This document shows positions 56,381 to 64,000 of a stretch of DNA of 64,000 nucleotides, piece by piece. Under the pieces are notes generated by a model, which saw nothing but the letters and a program-made list of their open reading frames with translations, made no database searches and had not been told where the DNA came from. Each line of letters begins with the position of its first letter. The stretch's first letter is position 1. The position numbers and the translations under genes were made by a program. Where the stretch lies: assembly GCF_027923225.1 (NCBI RefSeq), contig NZ_BSDI01000006.1:92608-156607 (forward strand). Reading direction: 5' to 3'. The DNA comes from Phytohabitans aurantiacus. GTDB taxonomy: Bacteria; Actinomycetota; Actinomycetes; Mycobacteriales; Micromonosporaceae.

Positions 56381-57553
56381 GTGACCGCCATTTCCCTCGG
56401 TATGCCCGCTGTGCCGCCCCCGCCGCTCGCGGAGCGGCGCCGGTCCCGCCAGATCATGGTCGGGTCGGTGCCGGTCGGTGGCGGCGCACCGGTCACCGTG
56501 CAGTCGATGACCACCACGCTGACCGCCGACATCAACGCGACGCTCCAGCAGATCGCCGAGCTGACCGCGTCGGGCTGCCAGATCGTGCGGGTGGCCGTGC
56601 CATCCGCCGACGACGTCGAGGCGCTGCCGGCGATCGCGAAGAAGTCGCAGATCCCGGTCATCGCCGACATCCACTTCCAGCCCAAGTACGTGTTCGCGGC
56701 GATCGACGCCGGGTGCGCGGCGGTGCGGGTCAACCCCGGCAACATCAAGGCGTTCGACGACAAGGTCGCGGAGATCGCGCGGGCGGCGGGCGACGCCGGC
56801 GTACCGATCCGGATCGGCGTCAACGCGGGCTCGCTCGACAAGCGGCTCCTGGAGAAGTACGGCAAGGCGACAGCCGAGGCGCTGGTCGAGTCGGCGCTGT
56901 GGGAGTGCTCACTGTTCGAGGAGCACGGCTTCCGCGACATCAAGATCTCGGTGAAGCACAACGATCCGGTCGTGATGATCCGGGCGTACCGCCAGCTTGC
57001 CGCCCAATGCGACTACCCGCTGCACCTCGGCGTGACCGAGGCAGGGCCGGCCTTCCAGGGCACAGTCAAGTCGGCGGTGGCGTTCGGCGCGCTGCTCGCC
57101 GAGGGCATCGGCGACACGATCCGGGTGTCGCTGTCCGCCCCGCCCGTCGAAGAGGTCAAGGTCGGCCAGGCGATCCTCGAGTCGCTCGGGCTGCGCGAGC
57201 GCGGCCTGGAGATCGTGTCCTGCCCGTCGTGTGGCCGGGCACAGGTCGACGTCTACACGCTGGCCGAGCAGGTGACGGCGGGCCTGGAGGGGCTCCCGGT
57301 GCCGCTGCGGGTCGCGGTCATGGGTTGCGTGGTCAACGGTCCCGGCGAGGCGCGCGAGGCCGACCTCGGCGTCGCGTCCGGCAACGGCAAGGGCCAGATC
57401 TTCGTCAAGGGCAAGGTCATCAAGACCGTGCCGGAGTCGCAGATCGTCGAGACCCTGATCGAAGAGGCGGTCCGCCTGGCCGACGAGATGGGCGCCGAGC
57501 TCCCCGAGGAGCTCCGCGATCTCGCGCTCGGCCCGCAGGTCACCGTCCACTAG
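56381..57553 (+). CDS. ispG: 4-hydroxy-3-methylbut-2-enyl-diphosphate synthase (GcpE)
   Basis: This [4Fe-4S] enzyme is the penultimate step of the MEP pathway. Motifs: VQSMTTTLTADINATLQQI near the start, VRVNPGNI, and the iron-sulfur Cys in SCPSCGR and MGCVVNGPGEAREAD. 390 aa. GTG 56381 is 12 nt after the rseP stop. A perfect hairpin follows and separates it from the convergent PadR gene. Confidence 0.97.
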   Translation: MTAISLGMPAVPPPPLAERRRSRQIMVGSVPVGGGAPVTVQSMTTTLTADINATLQQIAELTASGCQIVRVAVPSADDVEALPAIAKKSQIPVIADIHFQPKYVFAAIDAGCAAVRVNPGNIKAFDDKVAEIARAAGDAGVPIRIGVNAGSLDKRLLEKYGKATAEALVESALWECSLFEEHGFRDIKISVKHNDPVVMIRAYRQLAAQCDYPLHLGVTEAGPAFQGTVKSAVAFGALLAEGIGDTIRVSLSAPPVEEVKVGQAILESLGLRERGLEIVSCPSCGRAQVDVYTLAEQVTAGLEGLPVPLRVAVMGCVVNGPGEAREADLGVASGNGKGQIFVKGKVIKTVPESQIVETLIEEAVRLADEMGAELPEELRDLALGPQVTVH

Positions 57554-57562
57554 GCGCACGCG

Positions 57563-57591
57563 AAAGGGGCCCGGCGGTGCCGGGCCCCTTT
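57563..57591. terminator. Strong terminator between ispG and PadR gene
   Basis: AAAGGGGCCCGGC (57563-57575) pairs perfectly with 57579-57591 round a GGT loop. The left arm begins with AAA and the right arm ends in TTT, so it works in both directions. It ends ispG and, on the other strand, the PadR gene. Confidence 0.92.
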
Positions 57592-57602
57592 GCACGAGCT
57601 GG

Positions 57603-58175
57603 TCACTCCGACTCGGCCAGGATCGCGTACAGCTTGCGCTTGGTCTCGTTCAGGACCTCCAGGGCCCGGGTACGCTGCTCGGCCGTCCCGTTGAAGCCAA
57701 CCTGACGCAGCGCGTTCATGATGCCGAACGCCGCGTCGCGGAAGTCCTGCGCCTGCGACACGGTGTCGTCGGCGAACTCCTGCCACGGCGGAGCCTCGGC
57801 GGCACGCGCCGCCTCTTCCCGCCCGGCGTCGGTCAGCGTGAACCGCTTGCGGCCCTCGCCGGGCTGGTCCGCCACGATCAGCCCCTCGTCTTCGAGCAGC
57901 TGGAGCGTCGGGTAGACCGAGCCGGGGCTCGGCCGCCAGATGCCGCCGGTGCGGCTTTCCAGCTCACGGATCATCTCGTACCCGTGCATCGGGCGCTCGA
58001 CGAGCAGCGCCAGAACGGCGGCCCGTACGTTCTGCCGGCGACCGCCGCCGCGACCGCGGTGGCCGTGCCCGTGGCCGCCGGGACCGCCCCAGCCGCCGCC
58101 CGGGAAGCCCGGCCCGAATCCGAAGCCGCGCATGCGTGCCTCGTGCAGTTGGTGAACACCTCTGCGGAATCCCAT
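57603..58175 (-). CDS. PadR-family regulator with Gly/His-rich head
   Basis: This 190-aa protein has an unusual N-terminal segment (about residues 14-47) rich in Gly, His, Pro and Arg (GGPGGHGHGHRGRGGG). A PadR winged helix follows (VRAAVLALLVERPMHGYEMI, PSPGSVYPTLQLLEDEGLI, then a wing), and a C-terminal helical region. The His/Gly head is common in a group of actinobacterial PadR proteins and could bind metal. ATG 58175 has AGGAGAACTGAG upstream. The long palindrome at 58201-58230 is the likely autoregulatory site; no target gene is adjacent except the ECF gene 364 bp away. Confidence 0.9.
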   Translation of the reverse strand: MGFRRGVHQLHEARMRGFGFGPGFPGGGWGGPGGHGHGHRGRGGGRRQNVRAAVLALLVERPMHGYEMIRELESRTGGIWRPSPGSVYPTLQLLEDEGLIVADQPGEGRKRFTLTDAGREEAARAAEAPPWQEFADDTVSQAQDFRDAAFGIMNALRQVGFNGTAEQRTRALEVLNETKRKLYAILAESE

Positions 58176-58200
58176 CTCAGTTCTCCTCTGTTCTGTCGTT

Positions 58201-58230
58201 GATACGTTGACGATATATCGGTAACGTATC
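58201..58230. promoter_or_regulatory. 30-nt palindromic operator upstream of PadR gene
   Basis: GATACGTT (58201-58208) and AACGTATC (58223-58230) flank the self-complementary CGATATATCG (58211-58220). Only two symmetrical positions break the palindrome. Its A/T-rich core and its position just upstream of the PadR start make an autoregulatory operator likely. Confidence 0.65.
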
Positions 58231-58539
58231 GCTCGACAAGAGATGCCGGAGGTGAGTGACGTGGAATACGCGGAAGTAGGGCAGGCTGGGCTACTCGATC
58301 ATGAGATCGTGACGGGCGGCGCTCCGTCGGACAAATAGTGTCCTGACTGTCACGTACAGTAACTGGTTCGTACGGCTCGTCTATCTGGATGATCGTATGA
58401 ATCACACCTGCTAGAAACGCTGCCGCCAAACGAGAAAGAATCTCGACGTACGCACGACCCCTTCATCGTCTCCTCAACAGAGAGTGATATGCAGGAGCAT
58501 AACTGCGGAGGGGGACATGATGGGTCAGGAGGCGGCGGC
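58231..58539. other. 309-bp gap upstream of ECF sigma gene
   Basis: No gene is apparent. Small inverted repeats include CGATC-ATGA-GATCG near 58295. The promoter for the ECF gene must lie here but I cannot assign it; no clear GGAAC..GTC-type ECF promoter was found. Confidence 0.5.
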
Positions 58540-59082
58540 ATGAGCGTGGTCGAGCCGGTGGCCGCACGCGCGGAGACAGTGGCCGCGGCGGAGTTCCGCG
58601 CCTCGTTCGAGCTCTTCTGCCACGAGTACCACCCGAAGGTCCGGCGGTTCCTGCAGGGCCAGTGCGCCGACCTCGACCTCGTGCAGGAGGCCGTGCAGGA
58701 GGTGTTCATCACGGCGTGGGCAAAGTGGGGACACCTCCGGGAGTTCGAAAAGCCGCTCGGTTGGCTGATCAAGACCGCGCGGTACAAGCTGATGGCCCAG
58801 CAGGGCCTGCGCCGCCAGAACAGCATGGCCACGCTCGACGACGTGCCGGATCGGCTGCTCGCCGCACCGACCAACGCGCAGGAGGCGCGCGACCTGCTCG
58901 CCGAGTGGCTGCGGCAGTTGCCGCCGCGCCAGAGCGAGATCCTTCAGATGTCCCTCGACGGCTGGTCCGACGATGAGATCGCCCGCGTGCTCGGGGTCGC
59001 GTACAACACCGTGCGCACCTACAAGCGCGTGGCCCGGCAGCGCCTGCGGCGGATCGCCGAAGAGGCCGGGTTCAAGGCGTGA
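58540..59082 (+). CDS. ECF sigma factor
   Basis: This 180-aa sigma factor has region 2 with FCHEYHPKVRRFLQGQCADLDLVQEAVQEVFITAW and LGWLIKTARYKLM. Region 4 has LPPRQSEILQMSLDGWSDDEIARVLGVAYNTVRTYKRVARQRL. ATG 58540 follows AGGAGGCGGCGGC; the frame is open to 58489 but that is Gly-rich and lacks a ribosome site. Its stop overlaps the start of a PAS/GGDEF/EAL gene as GTGA, so the two are translated together. No anti-sigma gene is adjacent. Confidence 0.9.
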   Translation: MSVVEPVAARAETVAAAEFRASFELFCHEYHPKVRRFLQGQCADLDLVQEAVQEVFITAWAKWGHLREFEKPLGWLIKTARYKLMAQQGLRRQNSMATLDDVPDRLLAAPTNAQEARDLLAEWLRQLPPRQSEILQMSLDGWSDDEIARVLGVAYNTVRTYKRVARQRLRRIAEEAGFKA

Positions 59083-60959
59083 CGATGGACCTCGACGACA
59101 TCCTGGCGCTGGCAGCCGACCCCACGCCCACCTCATTCGAGTCGGCACGCGCCCGGCGCGCCGCCGACCAGGTCCTGAGGCGGTACGCCGACGCCACCGC
59201 CGCCGGACTCGACGTGGTCGGCGACGTCGACCCGTCCGACCCGCTGACCACCGTCGCCGATGAGGTGACCCGCATCGTGCGGGCCGCTCAGCTCGCCAAG
59301 CTCGGCAGCGTCACGTGGCTGGCCGATACCGGCGAGCTGACCTGGTCCGACGAGATGTCCCTGATCCTGGGGCGTCCACCGGGCGCGGTGCGACCGTCGA
59401 TCGACGCGCTCTTCGCGGCCGTCCACCCCGCCGACGCCATCCAGGCGCACCGGGATGCGGTGCGCGCGTGGGTGAGGGGCAGCGTCACCGAGACCACCTG
59501 CCGCGTGATCCGGCACGACGGCACCACGCGGTACGTCCACGCCCTGATCGAGTTGGTCGCGGGTGAGGGCCACCGGCCGTACGGCATCGTCGCCACCGTC
59601 GAAGACGTCACCGAGTTGGAGCTCGCCCGCCAGGAGCGTGACCGGCTCGCCCGGCGCCGGCAGACCGTGCGTGCCGAGCCACCGCACGCCGACCCGGTCA
59701 CCGGGCTGCTCACCCGGGTCCGGTTCACCGACGAGGTGGAGCGGGCGCTGCGTGCCGGTACCGGAGCGTTGCTGGTCGTGGCGACCGAGATGGTGGGCCC
59801 GGCGGAGGCCGGCGGCTCCAGCCCTGAGGCCGGCCTTTCCGCGGCTGTGGCCGCCTTTGTCATGCAGGTCGCCAAGCGTGGCGACCTGTGCGGCGTGGTC
59901 GGCTACGGCGAGCTCGGCGTTCTCATGCACGACACGCCACTGCGCGCGGCCACCGCCCGCGCTCGCGCGATCGTCGAGGCCCTCCGTGGTCAGTCCTTTG
60001 TGGCCGGACGGCATCGGTTGCGGGTCAACGCGTGGGGCGGCCTGGTGCGATACCGCGCCAACGACGGCGCGTCCAGCTTCGACCTGATCATCGACGCCGA
60101 GTCGGCGTGGCGGCGGGCCAAGGAGACCGGCGAGAGCCTGCACGCCTGGTCGCAGCCCGCGCCGGCCGACGAGCGGGCGGAGACCTGCCGCACCCGCGTA
60201 CGCGCGGCCGTGGCGGGCAACGGGTTCACGCTCTACACCCAGCCGATCCTCGACCTCCGGCTCAACCAGATCACCCGCCAGGAGATCCTGCTCCGGCCGC
60301 TGAACGACGCCGGCGAACCGGTTTCGCCGTCTCCGTTTCTCGACATCGCCGAGCGGGTCGACGAGATGCCGGTGATCGACCGGTGGGTGCTCGACCGCAC
60401 CCTGGAGCTGATCGCGCAGGGGCCGCCGACGTCGCACTACCAGGTGAACCTCAACGCGCGTTCGCTGGACGACCCCGATCTGCTGGGTCACGTGTGCGAC
60501 CTCATCGACCAGTACGGCGTCGACCCCCGGCAGATCACCTTCGAGATCACCGAGACGGCGATCATCGGGAGCCGGATGCAGGCCCTGACGTTCGCGAACG
60601 GGGTACGGGAGCTCGGCTGCCAGCTCGCGCTCGACGACTTCGGCACGGGGTACAGCTCGTTCAGCTACCTGCGGTCGTTCCCCATCGACCTCGTGAAGAT
60701 CGATGGTGAGTTCATTGTGGACCTGCGGAACTCACCGGCGGCTCAGGCGATGGTGGTTTCGCTGGTGCAGATGTGCCGGGCGTTGGGGATTCTCACCGCG
60801 GCCGAGTACGTGAAGGACGGCGCGACGATCGACCTGTTGCGCGGGTACGGTGTCGACTTCGTGCAGGGCGAGGCCGTGGGCATGCCTCGGCCGATCGCGG
60901 GAGCACCGCGATCGGCCGAGCAGTCGATCGTGCTGGAACTGGCCGTCAGGGGTTTGTGA
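59079..60959 (+). CDS. PAS-GGDEF-EAL protein, probable c-di-GMP phosphodiesterase
   Basis: This 626-aa protein has a helical head (to about 70), a PAS-like sensor (about 71-185), a degenerate GGDEF domain (about 205-355; signature reads YGELG instead of GGDEF, so no cyclase activity is expected) and an EAL domain (about 370-615). EAL residues appear intact: Glu in EILLR, Asn in VNLNARS, Glu in FEITETA, DDFGTGYSS, Lys in LVKIDGEF, Glu in AAEYVKD, Gln in FVQGEAVG. It should hydrolyse c-di-GMP. It is translationally coupled to an ECF sigma factor; the 3' end overlaps the convergent GH53 gene by 14 bp. Confidence 0.88.
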   Translation: MTMDLDDILALAADPTPTSFESARARRAADQVLRRYADATAAGLDVVGDVDPSDPLTTVADEVTRIVRAAQLAKLGSVTWLADTGELTWSDEMSLILGRPPGAVRPSIDALFAAVHPADAIQAHRDAVRAWVRGSVTETTCRVIRHDGTTRYVHALIELVAGEGHRPYGIVATVEDVTELELARQERDRLARRRQTVRAEPPHADPVTGLLTRVRFTDEVERALRAGTGALLVVATEMVGPAEAGGSSPEAGLSAAVAAFVMQVAKRGDLCGVVGYGELGVLMHDTPLRAATARARAIVEALRGQSFVAGRHRLRVNAWGGLVRYRANDGASSFDLIIDAESAWRRAKETGESLHAWSQPAPADERAETCRTRVRAAVAGNGFTLYTQPILDLRLNQITRQEILLRPLNDAGEPVSPSPFLDIAERVDEMPVIDRWVLDRTLELIAQGPPTSHYQVNLNARSLDDPDLLGHVCDLIDQYGVDPRQITFEITETAIIGSRMQALTFANGVRELGCQLALDDFGTGYSSFSYLRSFPIDLVKIDGEFIVDLRNSPAAQAMVVSLVQMCRALGILTAAEYVKDGATIDLLRGYGVDFVQGEAVGMPRPIAGAPRSAEQSIVLELAVRGL

Positions 60960-62451
60960 AGACCTGTAGCGCGGGCAGGGCTCGGTCGGAGTAGTCGAAG
61001 AGGGCCTGGTTCTCCCAGCCGTTGCCGGACGACGGGTTGGTCGGGTCCCAGCCGTTGCCGGTCACCGCTGTCCACGTCGGCTCCCAGTAGAAGACGCCGA
61101 GCCCGCGCCCGTTCGGCACCGCCTTGACCGCGTTGAAGACCGCACGCAGCGCGTCCGTCTGGCCCTGCGCCGTCGCCGGGTACCCGCCGGCCTGCTGCAA
61201 CGACGAGTTGAAGATGTTGGGCTCGCCGTCGTCCTGGTTGAGCGTGAAGCCGTACGCCGTCTCGACGACCGCGACCGGCCTGCCGTACCGCCCAGCGAGG
61301 TCGATGAGGTTGGACTGCAGGCTCGCCACGCTGCCGTGCCAGTACACGTAGTGCGACACCCCGATCACGTCGAACGGCACGCCGCGCGACGTGGCCTGGT
61401 CGAACCACCAGCGGTGTTGGGTGTTGTTTCCGCCCTCGGCGAGGTGCAGCATCACCTGCGTCGACGACGACACCGCCTTGACCGCCTGGCTGCCCGCGGT
61501 GAGCAGCGAGGCCAGGTTCGCCCAGTTGTTGCTGCGCCCGTCCGGCCACAGCATGCCGTCGTTGATCTCGTTACCCACCTGCGCCATGTCGGCCGTCGTG
61601 CCCTGCGCCTTCAACGCGTTCAACACGTCGTACGTGTGGTCGTACACCGCCTGCCGGAGCTGGCTGAACGACATCGACGCCCACGCGGCGGGCTTGTTCT
61701 GCTTGCCCGGGTCGGCCCAGGAGTCTGAGTAGTGGAAGTCGATCAGCAGCTTCATGCCCTGCGCCTTGGCGCGGCTGGCCATGGTGAGCACCCGGGCCTT
61801 GTTGTTGTACCCGTCGGCCGGGTTCACCCATACCTTGAGCCGGGCGTAGTTGACCCCGCTGGAGCGCATGAGGGTGAGGGCGTCGCTCTGCGTACCGGCG
61901 CTGTTCCGGTACACGCCGCCACGGTCTTCGCTCTTCTTCAGCGTGGAGATGTCCACGCCACGGATCTGGATCGTGCTGCCACCTCCGTTGGACGTCGGGC
62001 CGAACGTGATGTCGTCGAAGCTGGCCCAGTTTCCGGCGTTCGCGTTGGAGAACAGGCTGACCGTGCAGTTGCCGCCCGACACGTTCAGCGTCACGGAGAT
62101 CTGCGTCCACGCGTCGCTCGCCGGCACGGTGGCCCGCTGCTCCGCGCTGCCGCAATTCTTCAGGGCCAGGTACGCGGCGATCTGGCCGCCGCCGGAGCGC
62201 ACCCAGGCACGTGCCGTGTAGCTGCCGTTGGTGAGCCCGGTCAGCGTCTGGCGGGTCTCCCACTGGTACGCCGCCGACGCCCAGTGCGTGAGCCGGTTAC
62301 CCGACCGCCCGCCCGACTCGGTGTATCCGTTGCCACTCCATCCGCTGAGCCCCGACTCAAACCCTGCGTTCGTCAGCGTCGTGGCCGCGTTGGCGGGTGC
62401 CGCCGGTATCAGCAGAACCATGGCGGCCAGGAGCGCGAGCCGTACCCTCAT
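60946..62451 (-). CDS. Secreted GH53 endo-beta-1,4-galactanase (second copy)
   Basis: This 501-aa enzyme has a signal peptide cleaved near ANA-AT (about residue 22). An N-terminal carbohydrate-binding-like beta-sandwich (about 24-155, with NAGFESGLSGWSG) precedes a GH53 (beta/alpha)8 domain (about 162-501). The acid/base is Glu295 in QVGNEIND and the nucleophile Glu397 in VVETAYGF. It degrades the galactan side-chains of pectin type I. The start ATG shares a base with the stop of the paralogue (TGATG) and has GGAGGTTCTG upstream. It closely resembles its upstream neighbour throughout. Confidence 0.92.
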   Translation of the reverse strand: MRVRLALLAAMVLLIPAAPANAATTLTNAGFESGLSGWSGNGYTESGGRSGNRLTHWASAAYQWETRQTLTGLTNGSYTARAWVRSGGGQIAAYLALKNCGSAEQRATVPASDAWTQISVTLNVSGGNCTVSLFSNANAGNWASFDDITFGPTSNGGGSTIQIRGVDISTLKKSEDRGGVYRNSAGTQSDALTLMRSSGVNYARLKVWVNPADGYNNKARVLTMASRAKAQGMKLLIDFHYSDSWADPGKQNKPAAWASMSFSQLRQAVYDHTYDVLNALKAQGTTADMAQVGNEINDGMLWPDGRSNNWANLASLLTAGSQAVKAVSSSTQVMLHLAEGGNNTQHRWWFDQATSRGVPFDVIGVSHYVYWHGSVASLQSNLIDLAGRYGRPVAVVETAYGFTLNQDDGEPNIFNSSLQQAGGYPATAQGQTDALRAVFNAVKAVPNGRGLGVFYWEPTWTAVTGNGWDPTNPSSGNGWENQALFDYSDRALPALQVFTNP

Positions 62452-63929
62452 CAGAACCTCCCGAAGACGCGGAGCGCTGGCAGCGCCCGACCCGAGTAGT
62501 CGAAGACCGCCTGGTTCTCCCAACCGTCCCCAGAGGACGGATCGGCCGGGTCCCAGCCGGCGCCGTCGACGGCGGTCCAGGTCGGCTCCCAATAGAAGAC
62601 GCCGAGGCTGTTCGGCACAGCCGCGACGACGTTGAAGATGTCGCGCAGCGCGTCGGCCTGGCCTTCCGGCGTGGCGGGGTACCCACCGGCCTGCGCCAGC
62701 GACGCGTTGAAGATGTTGGTTTCGTGGTCGTCCTGTGCGAGCGTGAACCCGTACGCCGTCTCCACGACCGCGACCGGCTTTCCATATCGGACGGTCAGGT
62801 CCATGAGGTTGGCCTGCAACGCGCCGAGCGGCCCGTGCCAGTACACGTAGTGCGACACCGCGATGACGTCGAACGGCACCCCGCGCGACACCGCGTTGTC
62901 GAACCACCAGCGGTGGCCGCCGTTGTTGCCGCCCTCGGCGAGGTGCAGCGCGACCTTTGTAGACGGTGAAGCCGCTTTGACGGCGTTGCTACCGGCGGTC
63001 AGGAGCGCCGCGAGCCCGTCCCAGTTGTCCCACCGCCCGTCCGGCCACAGCATCCCACCGTTGATTTCGTTGCCCACCTGGGCCATGTCGGCCGGCGTAC
63101 CCTGCGCCCGCAGCCCCGCGATCACGTCGTACGTGTGGTCGTAGAGCGCCTGCGTCAGCTGGTCGAACGGCAGGTTCGCCCACGCGGCGGGCTTGTTCTG
63201 CTTGCCCGGGTCGGCCCACGCGTCCGAGTAGTGAAAGTCGATCAGCAGCCTCATGCCCTGCGCCTTGACCCGCTTGGCCATCGCGAGCACGCGCTCGGAG
63301 CTGTTGAAGCCGTCGGCCGGGTCGACCCAGACCTTGAGCCGCGCGTAGTTGACGCCGTTCGAGCGCAGGAGCCGCACCGCGTCGCCACGCCGGCCGTGCC
63401 GATCGCGGTAGATCGCGCCATACGCCTCGTTCTTCGCCAGGTGCGAGATGTCGGCGCCCTTGATCCGCACCGGGTCGAGCGCACCCCTGGTGAGCGTGAC
63501 ATCGTCGAAGTCGGCCCAGTCGCGCGAGGAAAGGCTGATCGTGCAGCGGCCGCTGACCCAGGCGCTGACCGCGACCTGTACCCACAGGTCGGGGCCGGTG
63601 CGCGGCACGTCGACCCGGCGATCTGCGGCGCCGCAGCCGGTCAGCCCGGCAGACGCGGCGCCACCACCGCGCACCCAGACACGCAAGGTGTACGCCCCCG
63701 ACGCGAGCCCCTTGACGTGCTGGTACGTGACGGCGGCACCGGTGTGGGCGAGGCGCTGCGCTCCGGTGTGGCCTCCGGCGGCGACCGCACCGGTGCCGCG
63801 CCAGCCGGCGAGACCGTCTTCGAATCCGGGATTCCGCAGGGTGGGGGCGGCTTGGGCGGCGCCTGGCACCGCGCCGGTCGCGATAATGGCGGTAAGGGCG
63901 ACGACGGTAGCGGTTCGTAACTTCTTCAT
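62451..63929 (-). CDS. Secreted GH53 endo-beta-1,4-galactanase (first copy)
   Basis: This 492-aa paralogue has a signal peptide KKLRTATVVALTAIIATG to about residue 28, then a similar beta-sandwich (with NPGFEDGLAGWRG) and a GH53 domain with Glu pairs in QVGNEING and VVETAYGF. It lacks the long Asn/Gly linker of the second copy. ATG 63929 is the natural start (MKKLRT); GTG 63941 is possible. The ATG lies inside a perfect 14-bp LacI-type operator. It is the first gene of the operon; the regulator gene is not within the window. Confidence 0.92.
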   Translation of the reverse strand: MKKLRTATVVALTAIIATGAVPGAAQAAPTLRNPGFEDGLAGWRGTGAVAAGGHTGAQRLAHTGAAVTYQHVKGLASGAYTLRVWVRGGGAASAGLTGCGAADRRVDVPRTGPDLWVQVAVSAWVSGRCTISLSSRDWADFDDVTLTRGALDPVRIKGADISHLAKNEAYGAIYRDRHGRRGDAVRLLRSNGVNYARLKVWVDPADGFNSSERVLAMAKRVKAQGMRLLIDFHYSDAWADPGKQNKPAAWANLPFDQLTQALYDHTYDVIAGLRAQGTPADMAQVGNEINGGMLWPDGRWDNWDGLAALLTAGSNAVKAASPSTKVALHLAEGGNNGGHRWWFDNAVSRGVPFDVIAVSHYVYWHGPLGALQANLMDLTVRYGKPVAVVETAYGFTLAQDDHETNIFNASLAQAGGYPATPEGQADALRDIFNVVAAVPNSLGVFYWEPTWTAVDGAGWDPADPSSGDGWENQAVFDYSGRALPALRVFGRF

Positions 63930-63942
63930 GTGAGCGCTCACA
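63929..63942. promoter_or_regulatory. LacI-family operator O1 over the start codon
   Basis: TGTGAGCGCTCACA is a perfect 14-bp palindrome with the central GCGC typical of LacI/GalR-family sites. It overlaps the ATG of the GH53 gene, so binding would block transcript elongation or the ribosome start. Confidence 0.75.
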
Positions 63943-63984
63943 GTCAGGTGACGAGGAGTTACGTACGAAACACTGCCGACACAC

Positions 63985-63998
63985 TGTGAGCGCTTACA
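63985..63998. promoter_or_regulatory. LacI-family operator O2 upstream of GH53 operon
   Basis: TGTGAGCGCTTACA is a palindrome with one mismatch, 56 bp from O1 centre to centre. Two sites at this spacing would allow cooperative repression. The promoter presumably lies between or beyond them at the window edge. Confidence 0.75.
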
Positions 63999-64000
63999 AT

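Noticed and set aside
62452..62907. Upstream extension of the second GH53 gene
   Set aside because: It lies antisense-free but inside the first GH53 gene in another frame. The signal peptide at 62451 and GGAGG before it define the start.
1..64000. Mobile elements, phage genes, tRNA or rRNA genes
   Set aside because: No transposase, integrase (other than XerC), tRNA-like cloverleaf or rRNA sequence was recognised on reading; absence was not tested with software.

Overview
This 64 kb window is high-GC, densely packed actinobacterial chromosome. Gene order and family content are those of an actinomycete housekeeping region. Micromonosporaceae is my best guess for the family; that is an inference from general gene style and was not tested. 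No rRNA, tRNA, CRISPR array, transposase or phage gene was found.

Layout. The left edge holds the end of an APH-type phosphotransferase gene, then the nitrogen operon amtB-glnK-glnD behind a GlnR-box-like cluster. A repeat-bearing gap (4732-5168) leads into two adjacent ABC modules: padR-ATPase-FtsX permease, and ATPase-permease-histidine kinase-response regulator. The core then runs ffh, an amidohydrolase, a divergent ECF sigma factor with a membrane beta-propeller protein, proS, DUF402, rpsP-khpA-rimM, trmD, rplS, two lepB genes, a Nudix gene, rnhB and DUF2469. A LuxR-type ATP-binding regulator and two small unknown genes sit on the minus strand between rimM and trmD. Next come an M23 protein, an aminotransferase, xerC-dprA-comM-yraN on the minus strand, and a DUF2332 gene.

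A 1.37 kb non-coding stretch (37089-38455), full of repeats, precedes rpsB-tsf-pyrH-frr-cdsA-rlmN and a DivIVA-domain repeat protein. Accessory genes (MBL-Rieske protein, subtilase, FAD oxidoreductase with TetR, MMPL pump) separate this block from dxr-rip-ispG (MEP isoprenoid pathway and site-2 protease). The right end has a PadR gene with a long palindrome, an ECF sigma factor translationally coupled to a PAS/GGDEF/EAL protein, and two tandem secreted GH53 galactanases behind LacI-type operators.

The most unusual signal is non-coding. An element of exactly 76 nt, bounded by GATCAAGG and CCTTGATC and built round a 19-22 bp inverted repeat, occurs four times in two gaps 32 kb apart. Three related 93-nt units lie in the second gap, and the cluster there is arranged as a mirror image. 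I do not recognise this family. Other points worth checking are a 15-bp hairpin touching the start codon of an ABC gene, an M23 reading frame running 876 nt antisense through its neighbour, and a run of G-tracts upstream of rpsB.
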